Positions 23,248 to 31,734 of a stretch of DNA of 64,000 nt are shown piece by piece. The notes below the pieces were generated by a model, which did not search any database, was not told the origin of the DNA, and saw nothing but the letters and a program-made list of their open reading frames with translations. The position numbers were made by a program, and so were the translations under genes. Positions within the stretch are counted from its first letter, which is position 1; each line of letters opens with the position of its first letter. Source of the DNA: Acidobacteriota bacterium (GTDB lineage: Bacteria; Acidobacteriota; Terriglobia; Bryobacterales; Bryobacteraceae); the NCBI GenBank assembly GCA_016185425.1, contig JACPNQ010000026.1, positions 62,001 to 126,000 of the forward strand, read 5' to 3'.

Positions 23248-24486
23248 ATGCCGCGCGTGGCCTTTGAGAGTTTTGTCGCCCGCCGTTACCTGACGGCTAA
23301 GCGCCGTCAGGCCGTGATCTCCATCATCACTGGCGTTTCCATCGTCGGCGTTGCCGCGGGCGTCATGTCCTTGATCATCGCACTGGCCATCACCAACGGC
23401 TTCCGCACCACACTGCAGAAGAGCCTGCTCGGCGCGACGGCGCACGTGAACATCGTGGAGAAGGAAACTGGTATCGGCTTCGACGATTGGCAGCCAATCG
23501 TACAAAGACTTGCCAAACTGACCCACGTCAACTCCGCCACCGGAGTCCTCTACATGCAGGTCCTCTTCTCCGGCCCGCAAACCGGCCAGGGCGGATATCT
23601 CAAAGGCATCCCCGATTCGGTCTCGCAGGAGCGCGACGAACTACGCCGCTATATCAAACAGGGCAGCCTCGATCGCCTCAACGAGGCCGGCCGCTATCCG
23701 CCTATCCTCCTCGGCACCAAGCTCGCACAGAAGAGCGGTATGATGCTCGATTCCGTCGTCACCGTCATCATCCCCAACAACGACATAACGCCCGGCGGCG
23801 CGCGCCCCAGCTATCCGAAGTTCCGTGTCGTCGGCCTGTTTGAATCCGGTTTTTACGACATCGATAACACCTTCGCCTATGCCGCGCTGGCCGACGTGCA
23901 GCGCGTCACTGGCTTCGAAAACACCATCAATACCATCGAGCTGAAGCTTGACGATATCAACACCGCCGCCTCTGTCTCCGCCGCTGCCTCACCCATCATC
24001 GGGGACAAGCTCACGTCCACGACTTGGGAAGAGCAGAACCGCGGTGTGCTGAATGCTTTGAAAATGGACCGCATCGTCACCGTCATCACCATCAGCCTTA
24101 TCCAACTCGTGGCCGCGCTTAACATTCTCATCAGCCTCATCATGATGGTCATGGAAAAGTCGAAGGATATCGCCATCATGGTCTCGATGGGCGCGCGGTG
24201 GGAACAGATCCGCCGCATCTTCATTTTCCAGGGGTTGTATATCGGCGCGGTTGGCACGGTCATTGGACTCATCCTCGGCTACGGCTTGAGCTATGCCGCC
24301 GACTCCGGCCGTTGGTTTAAACTTGACGCTGAAATCTACGCGCTCTCCTATGTGCCGTTCCAGCCCCGGCCAATGGACGCGATCTGGGTCAGCGCCGCGG
24401 CGCTCGCCGTCAGCTTTCTCGCCACACTCTATCCCGCTCGCCAAGCCACGGCTGTCCTCCCCGCCGAGGCCCTTCGCTATGAATAA
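23248..24486 (+). CDS. LolC/LolE-type ABC transporter permease
   Basis: LolC/E with the ATPase LolD release lipoproteins from the inner membrane for transfer to the carrier LolA. The 412-aa protein has the family layout. The N-terminus FESFVARRYLTAKRRQAVISIITGVSIVGVAAGVMSL (read here in two parts, basic segment then first helix) is typical. A large periplasmic domain spans about 45-265, and three C-terminal helices of the FtsX fold contain EKSKDIAIMVSMGA, the coupling segment. No LolD or second permease gene adjoins, so a homodimeric permease with a distant ATPase is likely. It lies between lysS and asnB with gaps of 3 and 6 nt. Confidence 0.88.
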   Translation: MPRVAFESFVARRYLTAKRRQAVISIITGVSIVGVAAGVMSLIIALAITNGFRTTLQKSLLGATAHVNIVEKETGIGFDDWQPIVQRLAKLTHVNSATGVLYMQVLFSGPQTGQGGYLKGIPDSVSQERDELRRYIKQGSLDRLNEAGRYPPILLGTKLAQKSGMMLDSVVTVIIPNNDITPGGARPSYPKFRVVGLFESGFYDIDNTFAYAALADVQRVTGFENTINTIELKLDDINTAASVSAAASPIIGDKLTSTTWEEQNRGVLNALKMDRIVTVITISLIQLVAALNILISLIMMVMEKSKDIAIMVSMGARWEQIRRIFIFQGLYIGAVGTVIGLILGYGLSYAADSGRWFKLDAEIYALSYVPFQPRPMDAIWVSAAALAVSFLATLYPARQATAVLPAEALRYE

Positions 24487-24492
24487 CCCGGT

Positions 24493-26334
24493 ATGTGCGG
24501 AATAGCCGGCTTCACGCACCGCGGCCGTCCCGCGCCCGCGGGGCGTATCGAAACCGTCACACAATCGCTGCACCATCGCGGACCCGATCAGTGGGGCGTG
24601 CACGAAGCGCCTGATTGCTCGATCGGCGCCGTCCGTCTCCGCATCATCGACCTCGCGGGCGGGGAGCAGCCTATCTACAGCGCCGACCGCGACACCGTCA
24701 TCGTCTTCAACGGCGAGATCTACAACCACGACGAGCTCCGCGAAGAACTCCGTGCCCGTGGCCGCCAGTTCCGCTCCCGCAGCGACACCGAAGTGGTCCT
24801 GCAAGGATTCCTCGAATGGAACACCGGCGTATTCGAAAAGCTGCGTGGCATGTTTGGCGTGGCCTTATGGACCGAATCGAAGAAGCGCCTCGTCCTTGCC
24901 CGCGACCGCATGGGCATCAAACCGCTCTATCTCTATCGCAAGGGCGCCGATCTCTACTTCGGCTCTGAACTCAAAGCCATCCTCGGCCACCCCGAAATCC
25001 CGCGCGTGTTTTCCAAGGCAGGCCTGAACTCCTATCTCTCGCTTAATTACATCCCCGCGCCGCATTCGATGATCGACGGTGTCACCAAGCTCGCGCCTGG
25101 ATATTGGCTGGAGTGGCTCGACGGCCGCGAACGGGTGGAGCCCTATTGGAAGCTTAAGTTCGCCCCGCGCGGCGACACGAAGATCGAAACGGCGAAGGAA
25201 GAGCTCGATGCACTTCTCAAATCCGCCGTTAAAGAACACCTCATCTCCGACGTTCCGCTTGGCATCTGGGCATCTGGCGGCGTCGACTCATCCACCGTCC
25301 TCCACTACGCCTCCGAAGTCGCCGGACAGCAGTTAAAGACCTTCTCCGTCAGCTTCCAGGGCCGCACGTTCGACGAAAGCCCCTGGTTTCGTGAAGTCGC
25401 CCAAAAGTACAACACGGACCACCACGAGTTCGACCTCAATCCCGAGCACGACCTCGCCGCCACCGTCGAACAGATTCCATTCTATTCCGACGAACCCAGC
25501 GCGGACGCCGGCGCTCTGCCCGTCTGGTACTTGAGCAAGATGACGCGCCGCCACGTTACGGTCGCCCTCAGCGGCGAGGGCGCGGACGAGCTCTTCGGCG
25601 GCTACTACACCTATCTCGCCGACAAATACGCCGGCTGGATGCGCACGATCCCGCGGCCCATTCGCAGCGCCAGCCGCTCGCTCGCCGGACTCCTCCCTGT
25701 CTCCGACGAAAAGGTCAGCTTCGAATACAAGGTGAAGCGCTTCCTCACCGGCTCTCTCCTCGATCCGCTCGAAGCTCACCTCTACTGGAACGGCACTTTC
25801 ACGCCGCAAGAGCGTGCGCATCTTCTCTCCGAGCAATGGCACACGCGCATGCAGGCGCCGCCCAACTACCAGTCGTACATGGAACTCGACCAGCACTGGT
25901 ATCTTGCGGACGACATCCTATACAAGTGCGACCGCATGAGCATGGCGCACTCGCTCGAAGTCCGCCCGCCATTGCTCGATCACCGCCTCGTCGAGTTCGC
26001 CGCGCGCCTCCCCGAGAACTTTAAGGTGAACGGCGGCAAATTGAAGTTCCTGCTGAAAGATCTAATGACCGGCAAACTGCCCGATTCTGTTCTCACTCGC
26101 AAGAAGGAAGGCTTCGACATCCCAGCGCACGATTGGTTCCGCAACTCGTTGAAACCCCTGTTGCACGACACAATTACTCCGCAAGCGATCCGCGAAATGG
26201 GCATCTTCCGCGAAGGCGCTGTGGAAGCCGTGCTCCGCGCGCACGACCGGCGCGAGGCCAACTACGGCTATCATCTCTGGGGCCTGTTAATGCTGTTCCT
26301 CTGGAAGAAGCAATGGAACGCCGCTACCAGTTGA
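24493..26334 (+). CDS. asnB: Asparagine synthase (glutamine-hydrolysing)
   Basis: AsnB makes asparagine from aspartate, ATP and glutamine. The 613-aa chain begins MCGIAGF, so Cys2 becomes the N-terminal glutaminase nucleophile. The amidotransferase domain (about 2-210) includes RGPDQWG, VFNGEIYNH and SDTEVVL. The synthetase domain has the PP-loop SGGVDSSTVL, ALSGEGADELFGGY and a C-terminal EVRPPLLDHRLVEFA. Such enzymes also amidate sugars or peptides in polysaccharide clusters. The following gene is an ArnT-like glycosyltransferase overlapping by 22 nt, so a role in envelope glycan modification is possible beside amino-acid synthesis. Confidence 0.94.
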   Translation: MCGIAGFTHRGRPAPAGRIETVTQSLHHRGPDQWGVHEAPDCSIGAVRLRIIDLAGGEQPIYSADRDTVIVFNGEIYNHDELREELRARGRQFRSRSDTEVVLQGFLEWNTGVFEKLRGMFGVALWTESKKRLVLARDRMGIKPLYLYRKGADLYFGSELKAILGHPEIPRVFSKAGLNSYLSLNYIPAPHSMIDGVTKLAPGYWLEWLDGRERVEPYWKLKFAPRGDTKIETAKEELDALLKSAVKEHLISDVPLGIWASGGVDSSTVLHYASEVAGQQLKTFSVSFQGRTFDESPWFREVAQKYNTDHHEFDLNPEHDLAATVEQIPFYSDEPSADAGALPVWYLSKMTRRHVTVALSGEGADELFGGYYTYLADKYAGWMRTIPRPIRSASRSLAGLLPVSDEKVSFEYKVKRFLTGSLLDPLEAHLYWNGTFTPQERAHLLSEQWHTRMQAPPNYQSYMELDQHWYLADDILYKCDRMSMAHSLEVRPPLLDHRLVEFAARLPENFKVNGGKLKFLLKDLMTGKLPDSVLTRKKEGFDIPAHDWFRNSLKPLLHDTITPQAIREMGIFREGAVEAVLRAHDRREANYGYHLWGLLMLFLWKKQWNAATS

Positions 26335-28061
26335 TCGTCGTCCTGGTCGCCGCGATCATCTACCTAGGCTGCATTGCCAGCCCGCCCGGCCTCATGGACG
26401 ACGTCGACGCCGTGCAGGCGCAGATCGCACGCAACATGCTGGACTCCGGCGACTGGGTCACCGCACGGCTCAACGGCGTCGCCTATCTGGAAAAGTCGCC
26501 GCTCATCTATTGGTCGATGGCCGTCAGCTACGCCATATTCGGTGTGCACGATTGGGCAGCGCGGGTCCCTCTCGCGCTCGGCGTCATATTGCTTTGCTGG
26601 CTAACAGCGCGCTTCGCCCGCTGGGCGTTCAACGAAGCCGCCGGCCTCTACGCCGGGCTCATCCTCGCCACCTGCATCGGTCTCTGGCTCTTTACTCGCA
26701 TCCAGATTCCGGACGCCATTCTCACCGCCACCATCACGCTCGCCATGTGGAGCTTCTTGCGCGTCATGGAGACGGACAACCCGCGAGACGCCTACATCAT
26801 GTCCGCCGCCATGGCCGCCGGTCTTCTGCTGAAGGGTCTTATCGCCATGCTCTTCCCGCTTGCCGCCATCGCTCTGTGGCTAACGCTCGCCGGCCGCTGG
26901 GGCGACTGGCGCCGCCTGCGCCCTTTCACCGGAGCCCTGATTCTATTGGCGATTGCCGCTCCGTGGCACATCCTCGCCACGCTGCGGAACCCGCCCTATT
27001 TTGACTTCACCATGAAGTCCGAGCCTGGACAGTATCACGGCTTCTTCTGGTTTTACTTCTTCAACGAGCACGTCTTCCGCTTCCTCAACATGCGTTGGCC
27101 GCGTGACTACAACACCGTACCGCGCTACCTTTTCTGGATCTTCCACCTGCTCTGGCTCTTTCCATGGAGCGCTTTCTTCCCGGCCATCGCCGGGCTAAGC
27201 TACCGGCCTGTGGACCGCGCCAGTTCCACGCGTCTCCTCGCCCTCTGCTGGACCGCATTCCTGCTCGTCTTCTTCACGTTCTCGACTACCCAGGAATACT
27301 ACTCCATGCCCTGCTATCCTGCGCTGGCGATCCTCGTCGCCAGCGCCATCGAGCGCGACGAGAGCATGACCATCCGCTTCAGCCGCTACGCGGTTGGGGC
27401 AATCTCCGCGCTCGCCTTCGGCGCCGTCGCGCTCATTCTGATCAAGGTGAGCGGCCTGCCGGCCCCCGGCGATATTTCCAGGGCGCTCACACAGAACCCC
27501 GACGCCTACACCCTATCTCTCGGCCACATGGGCGACCTAACCATTGATTCCTTCGCCTACCTCCGCGCGCCGCTCCTTATGGCTGGCGCGGCATTCCTCA
27601 TCGGCGCAATCTCCGCGTTCCAGCTCCAACGCACCCATCTTACCCTCGGCCTCGCGGTGATGATGACGCTCTTCCTCCACGCCGCCCGCGCCGCACTGGT
27701 CACGTTTGATCCCTACCTCGGTTCCCGCCCGCTCGCCGAAGCATTCAAACAAGCTCCTCCGGGCACCCTCATCGTCGACAATCAGTACTACACATTTTCC
27801 AGTGTTTTCTTCTACGCCAATCCGCCGCAAGCGTTCCTGCTGAACGGCCGTGTCAACAATCTCGAATATGCGAGCTACGCCCCCGGCGCCCCTGATGTAT
27901 TCATCGACGATGCGCAGTGCAAAGCCCGTTGGTCCTCGAAAGCTCGTTATTATCTAGTCATCGAGCAGCCCAGCGTTCCGCGCCTCGCCAATATTCTCGG
28001 CAAAGAAAACATGCACATCGTCCGTGAAAGCGGCGGCAAGTTCCTCTTCACCAACCAATGA
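26313..28061 (+). CDS. ArnT-like membrane glycosyltransferase (PMT/GT83 family)
   Basis: ArnT-family enzymes transfer sugars from undecaprenyl-phosphate carriers to lipid A or other acceptors on the periplasmic side. The 582-aa protein (ATG 26313, inside the end of asnB) has about 12 membrane helices. The first periplasmic loop carries the metal/catalytic motif LMDDVDAVQAQIARNML with two acidic residues, followed by GVAYLEKSPLIYW as in ArnT. The long loop has NEHVFRFLNMRWPRDYN. A soluble C-terminal tail (about 500-582) follows. The next gene, arsC, starts in its stop codon (ATGA). The donor sugar cannot be inferred. Confidence 0.88.
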   Translation: MERRYQLIVVLVAAIIYLGCIASPPGLMDDVDAVQAQIARNMLDSGDWVTARLNGVAYLEKSPLIYWSMAVSYAIFGVHDWAARVPLALGVILLCWLTARFARWAFNEAAGLYAGLILATCIGLWLFTRIQIPDAILTATITLAMWSFLRVMETDNPRDAYIMSAAMAAGLLLKGLIAMLFPLAAIALWLTLAGRWGDWRRLRPFTGALILLAIAAPWHILATLRNPPYFDFTMKSEPGQYHGFFWFYFFNEHVFRFLNMRWPRDYNTVPRYLFWIFHLLWLFPWSAFFPAIAGLSYRPVDRASSTRLLALCWTAFLLVFFTFSTTQEYYSMPCYPALAILVASAIERDESMTIRFSRYAVGAISALAFGAVALILIKVSGLPAPGDISRALTQNPDAYTLSLGHMGDLTIDSFAYLRAPLLMAGAAFLIGAISAFQLQRTHLTLGLAVMMTLFLHAARAALVTFDPYLGSRPLAEAFKQAPPGTLIVDNQYYTFSSVFFYANPPQAFLLNGRVNNLEYASYAPGAPDVFIDDAQCKARWSSKARYYLVIEQPSVPRLANILGKENMHIVRESGGKFLFTNQ

Positions 28062-28453
28062 GCAAACCACTCATCCTTATCGTGTGCACCGCCAACTCCG
28101 CTCGCAGCCAGATGGCCGAAGGACTCATGCGCCACCTGCGCGGCGATCAGTTTGAAGTTGCTAGTGCTGGCACCGTCGCCACGTTCGTCCGCCCACAAGC
28201 CATCGAAGCGCTCGCGGAAATCGGCATCGATATCTCGCATCACCGTTCGAAGTCGATTGACGAATTTCTGGATAAGCCCATTCGTTACCTGATCACCGTC
28301 TGCGACAAAGCCCGCGACAATTGTCCATACGTGCCCGGAGCGCAGACCGTTCTCCACTGGCCGTTCCCCGATCCCGCAACGAATCCGCGTCTAGAGGAAT
28401 TCCGCAAAGTGCGCGACATGATCCGCGACAAAATCGAATCGACGCCGCTCTAG
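28058..28453 (+). CDS. arsC: Arsenate reductase, thioredoxin-coupled LMW-phosphatase type
   Basis: ArsC reduces arsenate to arsenite through a cysteine relay. The 131-aa length matches the staphylococcal pI258-type enzyme, and the key residues fall at the same positions: Cys10 in the P-loop CTANSARS, and Cys82 and Cys89 in VCDKARDNCP. This makes a true arsenate reductase more likely than a tyrosine phosphatase. No arsB, acr3 or arsR is adjacent. Instead it is translationally coupled to the glycosyltransferase (4-nt overlap), an odd location that may reflect operon drift. The P-loop has Ala where some homologues have Gly or Cys, which is tolerated in the family. Confidence 0.9.
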   Translation: MSKPLILIVCTANSARSQMAEGLMRHLRGDQFEVASAGTVATFVRPQAIEALAEIGIDISHHRSKSIDEFLDKPIRYLITVCDKARDNCPYVPGAQTVLHWPFPDPATNPRLEEFRKVRDMIRDKIESTPL

Positions 28454-28462
28454 CACCTGTAT

Positions 28463-29575
28463 CTATTTTTTCGCGGCCGCTGACTTCACCCAATCGAGCG
28501 AGAAGCGAGCCAGCGACAATCGGCTCGTCCGGAATATATTCTTCTCCAGGCCGCCCCGTTCAAACAGGCACAGAATCGTGCCGTCTGAGGTCGCTGCCAG
28601 GTCCGAGTACCCAGACAGCCCCGGCTCCATCACGCGCTTCGCCGTCCACGTCGCCCCGTCGTCGACGGACCACTGCACCGTCAGATTCTTCCGGTCGCGG
28701 TTCACGGTTTTCGCCGCGTCGACATAGGTCGCGTCCAGCGTGTCCGGATTTGAGAACAGCAGTCCGCCGCCCGGATGCCGAATTAACGCCGCCATGCAAA
28801 CCGGTTCCAGAAGCGCCGTATCGAATCGCGGCACGCTCCATCTTCTCGCCCCGTCGTTGCTAACGCTGATCGCCCGCCGGTGCTCCGCCGCCTCGCTGCG
28901 AATATTCAGCATTACACGGCCATCCTTTAATTCCACCGCGTACGTCTCGCTCGGATTTGGCAGCGTGTCCGGCACCAGGTCCCCCGTATTCCACGTCTTG
29001 CCGTCGTCATCGCTGTAGAGCGTGCTCACGCGCGACGGCCTGTGCCGCTTGCCTCCTGTCGAGAGCCACACGGCGACAAGCAGTCTTCCATTCCGTAATC
29101 GAATCCCATGCCCAGGGCCGGTCGCGATCACGTTCCAGTCATAGGCCCTCCGCAGCCCTTCAAACGCGCCCGTAATCTCCACTGGCTTGCCGAACGATCG
29201 CCCGCCATCTGTACTCCTGATATGAAACACGCGTGCATAGTTCACGCAATAGAGGAAGTGAATCTCTCTCTCTTTCGCACCGGGAATGGCCACGGGGTTG
29301 TTCACGGTATCGGTGCCGCTGTCCGCCAGCACGCGCATCGGCTCCCACGTCCTTCCACCATCGGTTGAGCGACGCAGGACGACGTCGATATCGGCCCAAT
29401 CTCCGAATCCGTCGCGCCGCGCCTCCGCGTAGGCCAGCACCGTCTTTCCGTGTGCCAGCAGTCCGGGGATGCGATACGTGACATAGCCCTGCTCACCGGC
29501 CTTGAACAGATCGGTTTCCAGAGGCTGTGCCGGCGCCACCATCCAAAGAAACAGGAAAGCCGGAAATCGCATCAT
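28463..29575 (-). CDS. Exo-sialidase-like glycoside hydrolase (GH33 type)
   Basis: The product (about 370 aa) has a short signal peptide (MMRFPAFLFLWMVAPAQPLE), the family RIP motif YRIPGLL, and four Asp boxes: STDGGRTW, STDGGRSF, SDDDGKTW and SVDDGATW. Together these define a six-bladed sialidase propeller. AYAEARRD soon after the RIP motif fits the conserved second arginine/acid region of bacterial sialidases. It would release terminal sialic acid or related sugars outside the cytoplasm. The ATG at 29575 or 29572 is chosen because the signal peptide begins there; an ATG at 29593 overlaps the ackA start codon. It is divergent from ackA and ends convergently 9 nt from arsC. Confidence 0.85.
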   Translation of the reverse strand: MMRFPAFLFLWMVAPAQPLETDLFKAGEQGYVTYRIPGLLAHGKTVLAYAEARRDGFGDWADIDVVLRRSTDGGRTWEPMRVLADSGTDTVNNPVAIPGAKEREIHFLYCVNYARVFHIRSTDGGRSFGKPVEITGAFEGLRRAYDWNVIATGPGHGIRLRNGRLLVAVWLSTGGKRHRPSRVSTLYSDDDGKTWNTGDLVPDTLPNPSETYAVELKDGRVMLNIRSEAAEHRRAISVSNDGARRWSVPRFDTALLEPVCMAALIRHPGGGLLFSNPDTLDATYVDAAKTVNRDRKNLTVQWSVDDGATWTAKRVMEPGLSGYSDLAATSDGTILCLFERGGLEKNIFRTSRLSLARFSLDWVKSAAAKK

Positions 29576-29591
29576 AGACTGAGATTGTGTC

Positions 29592-30800
29592 ATGAAGATC
29601 CTCGTCCTGAATTGCGGCAGTTCATCGCTTAAGTGCCAGGTCTTTGAGACGAGTCCTGAACAGATCGCCGCGACGACGGACCGGGTACTGGCCAAAGCCG
29701 CCGTCGAGAAGATCGGCACTCGCTCCGCCATCGTATCCATCACCGTCGATGGCCGCCGTTCGCGGGACACGCAGCCAATCCCGACTGTCGATGAAGCCTT
29801 GCGCGTCGTGCTAAGTGCCGTCACTGCCGACGCGCCTGTGGAGGCCGTTGGGCACCGGATCGTCCATGGCGGCGAGAAATTCAAGGAGCCTGTAGAGCTC
29901 ACGGACGAGGTGGTCGATCAGATCGAAGATCTCTACGACCTCGCCCCTCTTCACAACCCGCACAACGTTCGCGGTTTCCGCGCCGCGCGCTCTCTCCTGC
30001 CCAATGCGCGCCAAGTCGCTGTGTTCGACACGGCCTTCCACCAAACCCTTCCGCCGCACGCCTACCTGTATGGCATTCCCTACAGCTACTACGCGCAGGA
30101 TCGTCTGCGCCGCTACGGTTTCCACGGCGTCTCCCATCGCTACATCGCCTGGCGTTACGCCAAGATTCACAGCGCGCCGAAGGAGCGCTTCCGGATCATT
30201 AGTTGCCATCTCGGCAACGGTTCGTCCATGTGCGCCATCGACGGCGGCCGCTCCATCGACACTTCCATGGGCTTTACGCCGCAAGAAGGCCTGATCATGG
30301 GGACGCGCAGCGGAGACATTGATCCATCGCTGGTGCTTCACATGATGGAGCAGGGCGGGGAAGGGCCGCAGGCGATGGACGAAATCCTTACGCGCAAGAG
30401 CGGTCTGTTCGGGCTTTCCGGGCTCTCCGCCGATATGCGCGTCTTGCTTGACTACAGCGGCAAGGGCGATACGCGCGCGCAAACCGCAATTGACGTCTTC
30501 TGCTACCGCGTGAAGAAGTATATCGGCTCCTATCTCGCCGCGCTCAATGGCGCCGACGCAGTTGTGTTCACGGGCGGGGTCGGCGAGAACGCTCCCGCCA
30601 TCCGCGCCCGCATCTGTGCCGCTATGGACCGCGTCGGTCTGTGGATGGACGAAGCCGCGAATGAAGCCGCCGCCGGCAAGGAAGCGCGAATCAGCCGCCC
30701 GGATTCACCGGTCGGCGTCTGGGTTATCCCCACCAACGAAGAACTCCTCATCGCGCGCGACACGCTTCGCTTCCTACTCGGCTTGCCGCAGCCGGACTAG
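29592..30800 (+). CDS. ackA: Acetate kinase
   Basis: AckA interconverts acetyl phosphate plus ADP with acetate plus ATP. All family motifs are present in the 402-aa chain: LVLNCGSSSLK (4-14), HRIVHGGEKF, FDTAFHQTLPPHAYLYGIPY, RRYGFHGVSHRY, HLGNGSSMCAIDGGRSIDTSMG (in two adjoining blocks), GTRSGDIDP and FTGGVGENAP. No phosphotransacetylase gene adjoins. It is divergent from the sialidase, with start regions almost abutting. Its stop codon is immediately followed by the stop of the convergent PPK2 gene with no gap. Regulation is not evident. Confidence 0.96.
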   Translation: MKILVLNCGSSSLKCQVFETSPEQIAATTDRVLAKAAVEKIGTRSAIVSITVDGRRSRDTQPIPTVDEALRVVLSAVTADAPVEAVGHRIVHGGEKFKEPVELTDEVVDQIEDLYDLAPLHNPHNVRGFRAARSLLPNARQVAVFDTAFHQTLPPHAYLYGIPYSYYAQDRLRRYGFHGVSHRYIAWRYAKIHSAPKERFRIISCHLGNGSSMCAIDGGRSIDTSMGFTPQEGLIMGTRSGDIDPSLVLHMMEQGGEGPQAMDEILTRKSGLFGLSGLSADMRVLLDYSGKGDTRAQTAIDVFCYRVKKYIGSYLAALNGADAVVFTGGVGENAPAIRARICAAMDRVGLWMDEAANEAAAGKEARISRPDSPVGVWVIPTNEELLIARDTLRFLLGLPQPD

Positions 30801-31700
30801 CTACTCCGCCAGCAGCCTCTTCTTCGCTTGTTCCATCTCCAGCTTGTCTTCCTTTGTCACTTCCGGGAAGGAGAGTTTCAAGTCGTCGATCGCGCGCGTC
30901 AGGATATTCGACACGAGCACGCGCGCCACTGCCTTGTTGTCGGCCGGAATCACATACCAGGGCGCCCACTTTGTGCTGGTCGCCTGCAGCGCGTCTTCGT
31001 AGGCGCGCATGTAGTCGTTCCAATACTGCCGCTCATTCACGTCCTGCACGGAAAACTTCCAGTGCTTGCTCGGATCGTCCAGCCGCTCCAGGAACCGCTT
31101 CTTCTGTTCGTCCTTCGATACATAGAGGAACACTTTGATGAGTACCGTTCCGTTGCGCGTCAGATGCCTTTCGAAGTTGTTGATGTCGTCGTAGCGCTCT
31201 TCCCAAATTCTCTTCGTGATCAGCCGGTCCGGCAGTTTCTGTCTTCGGAGGAAATCGGGATGCACTTTCACCACTAGCACCTCTTCGTAATGCGAGCGGT
31301 TGAAAATGGTGATCTTTCCGCGCGCAGGGCTCACGCGCATGATCCGCCAAAGGTAGGAATGATCAAGCTCTTCCGCTGAAGGCGCCTTGAAACTGTAGAC
31401 ATCGCAGCCCTGTGGATTCAGGCCGGACATCACATGCTTAATCATGCCGTCCTTGCCTGCCGCGTCGATCGCCTGCAGTACCACAAGCACCGACCACCGG
31501 TCGTCGGCGTTCAATTTCGCCTGCTGCGCCGCCAATTCCTGCAGGTTTGCATCAAGCACCTTCTGCGCCGATTGTTTCAACTCCGCGTCGGAAAGCCCCT
31601 TCATTCCGTCGCCGCCCCGCCAGCCCGGGTCGTAGTCTTTCAACCGAACTTTCTTTCCGGGCGCGACGCGAAATTTGTCTAGAACTTTCTTATTGATCAC
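30801..31700 (-). CDS. Polyphosphate kinase 2 family protein
   Basis: PPK2 enzymes use polyphosphate to phosphorylate nucleotides (or the reverse). The 299-aa, single-domain form fits class I or III PPK2. Walker A-like LQAIDAAGKDGMIKHVMSGLNP, Walker B-like ITIFNRSHYEEVLVVKVHP and the lid region DRLITKRIWEERYDDINNFE are all recognisable. In AMP/ADP-active members a conserved acid or asparagine in the Walker A loop decides class; here it is D (AIDAAGKDG). The start is probably GTG 31700 (AGGG upstream). A TTG at 31724 would extend it into the 5' region of the divergent gene at 31735. Confidence 0.88.
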   Translation of the reverse strand: MINKKVLDKFRVAPGKKVRLKDYDPGWRGGDGMKGLSDAELKQSAQKVLDANLQELAAQQAKLNADDRWSVLVVLQAIDAAGKDGMIKHVMSGLNPQGCDVYSFKAPSAEELDHSYLWRIMRVSPARGKITIFNRSHYEEVLVVKVHPDFLRRQKLPDRLITKRIWEERYDDINNFERHLTRNGTVLIKVFLYVSKDEQKKRFLERLDDPSKHWKFSVQDVNERQYWNDYMRAYEDALQATSTKWAPWYVIPADNKAVARVLVSNILTRAIDDLKLSFPEVTKEDKLEMEQAKKRLLAE

Positions 31701-31734
31701 AACGACCCTGAAGGTAGCACACAATGGGAGAAGT

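Noticed and set aside
22132-23580. 482-codon minus-strand open frame
   Set aside because: Opposite lysS and the Lol-type permease, both with complete family motifs.
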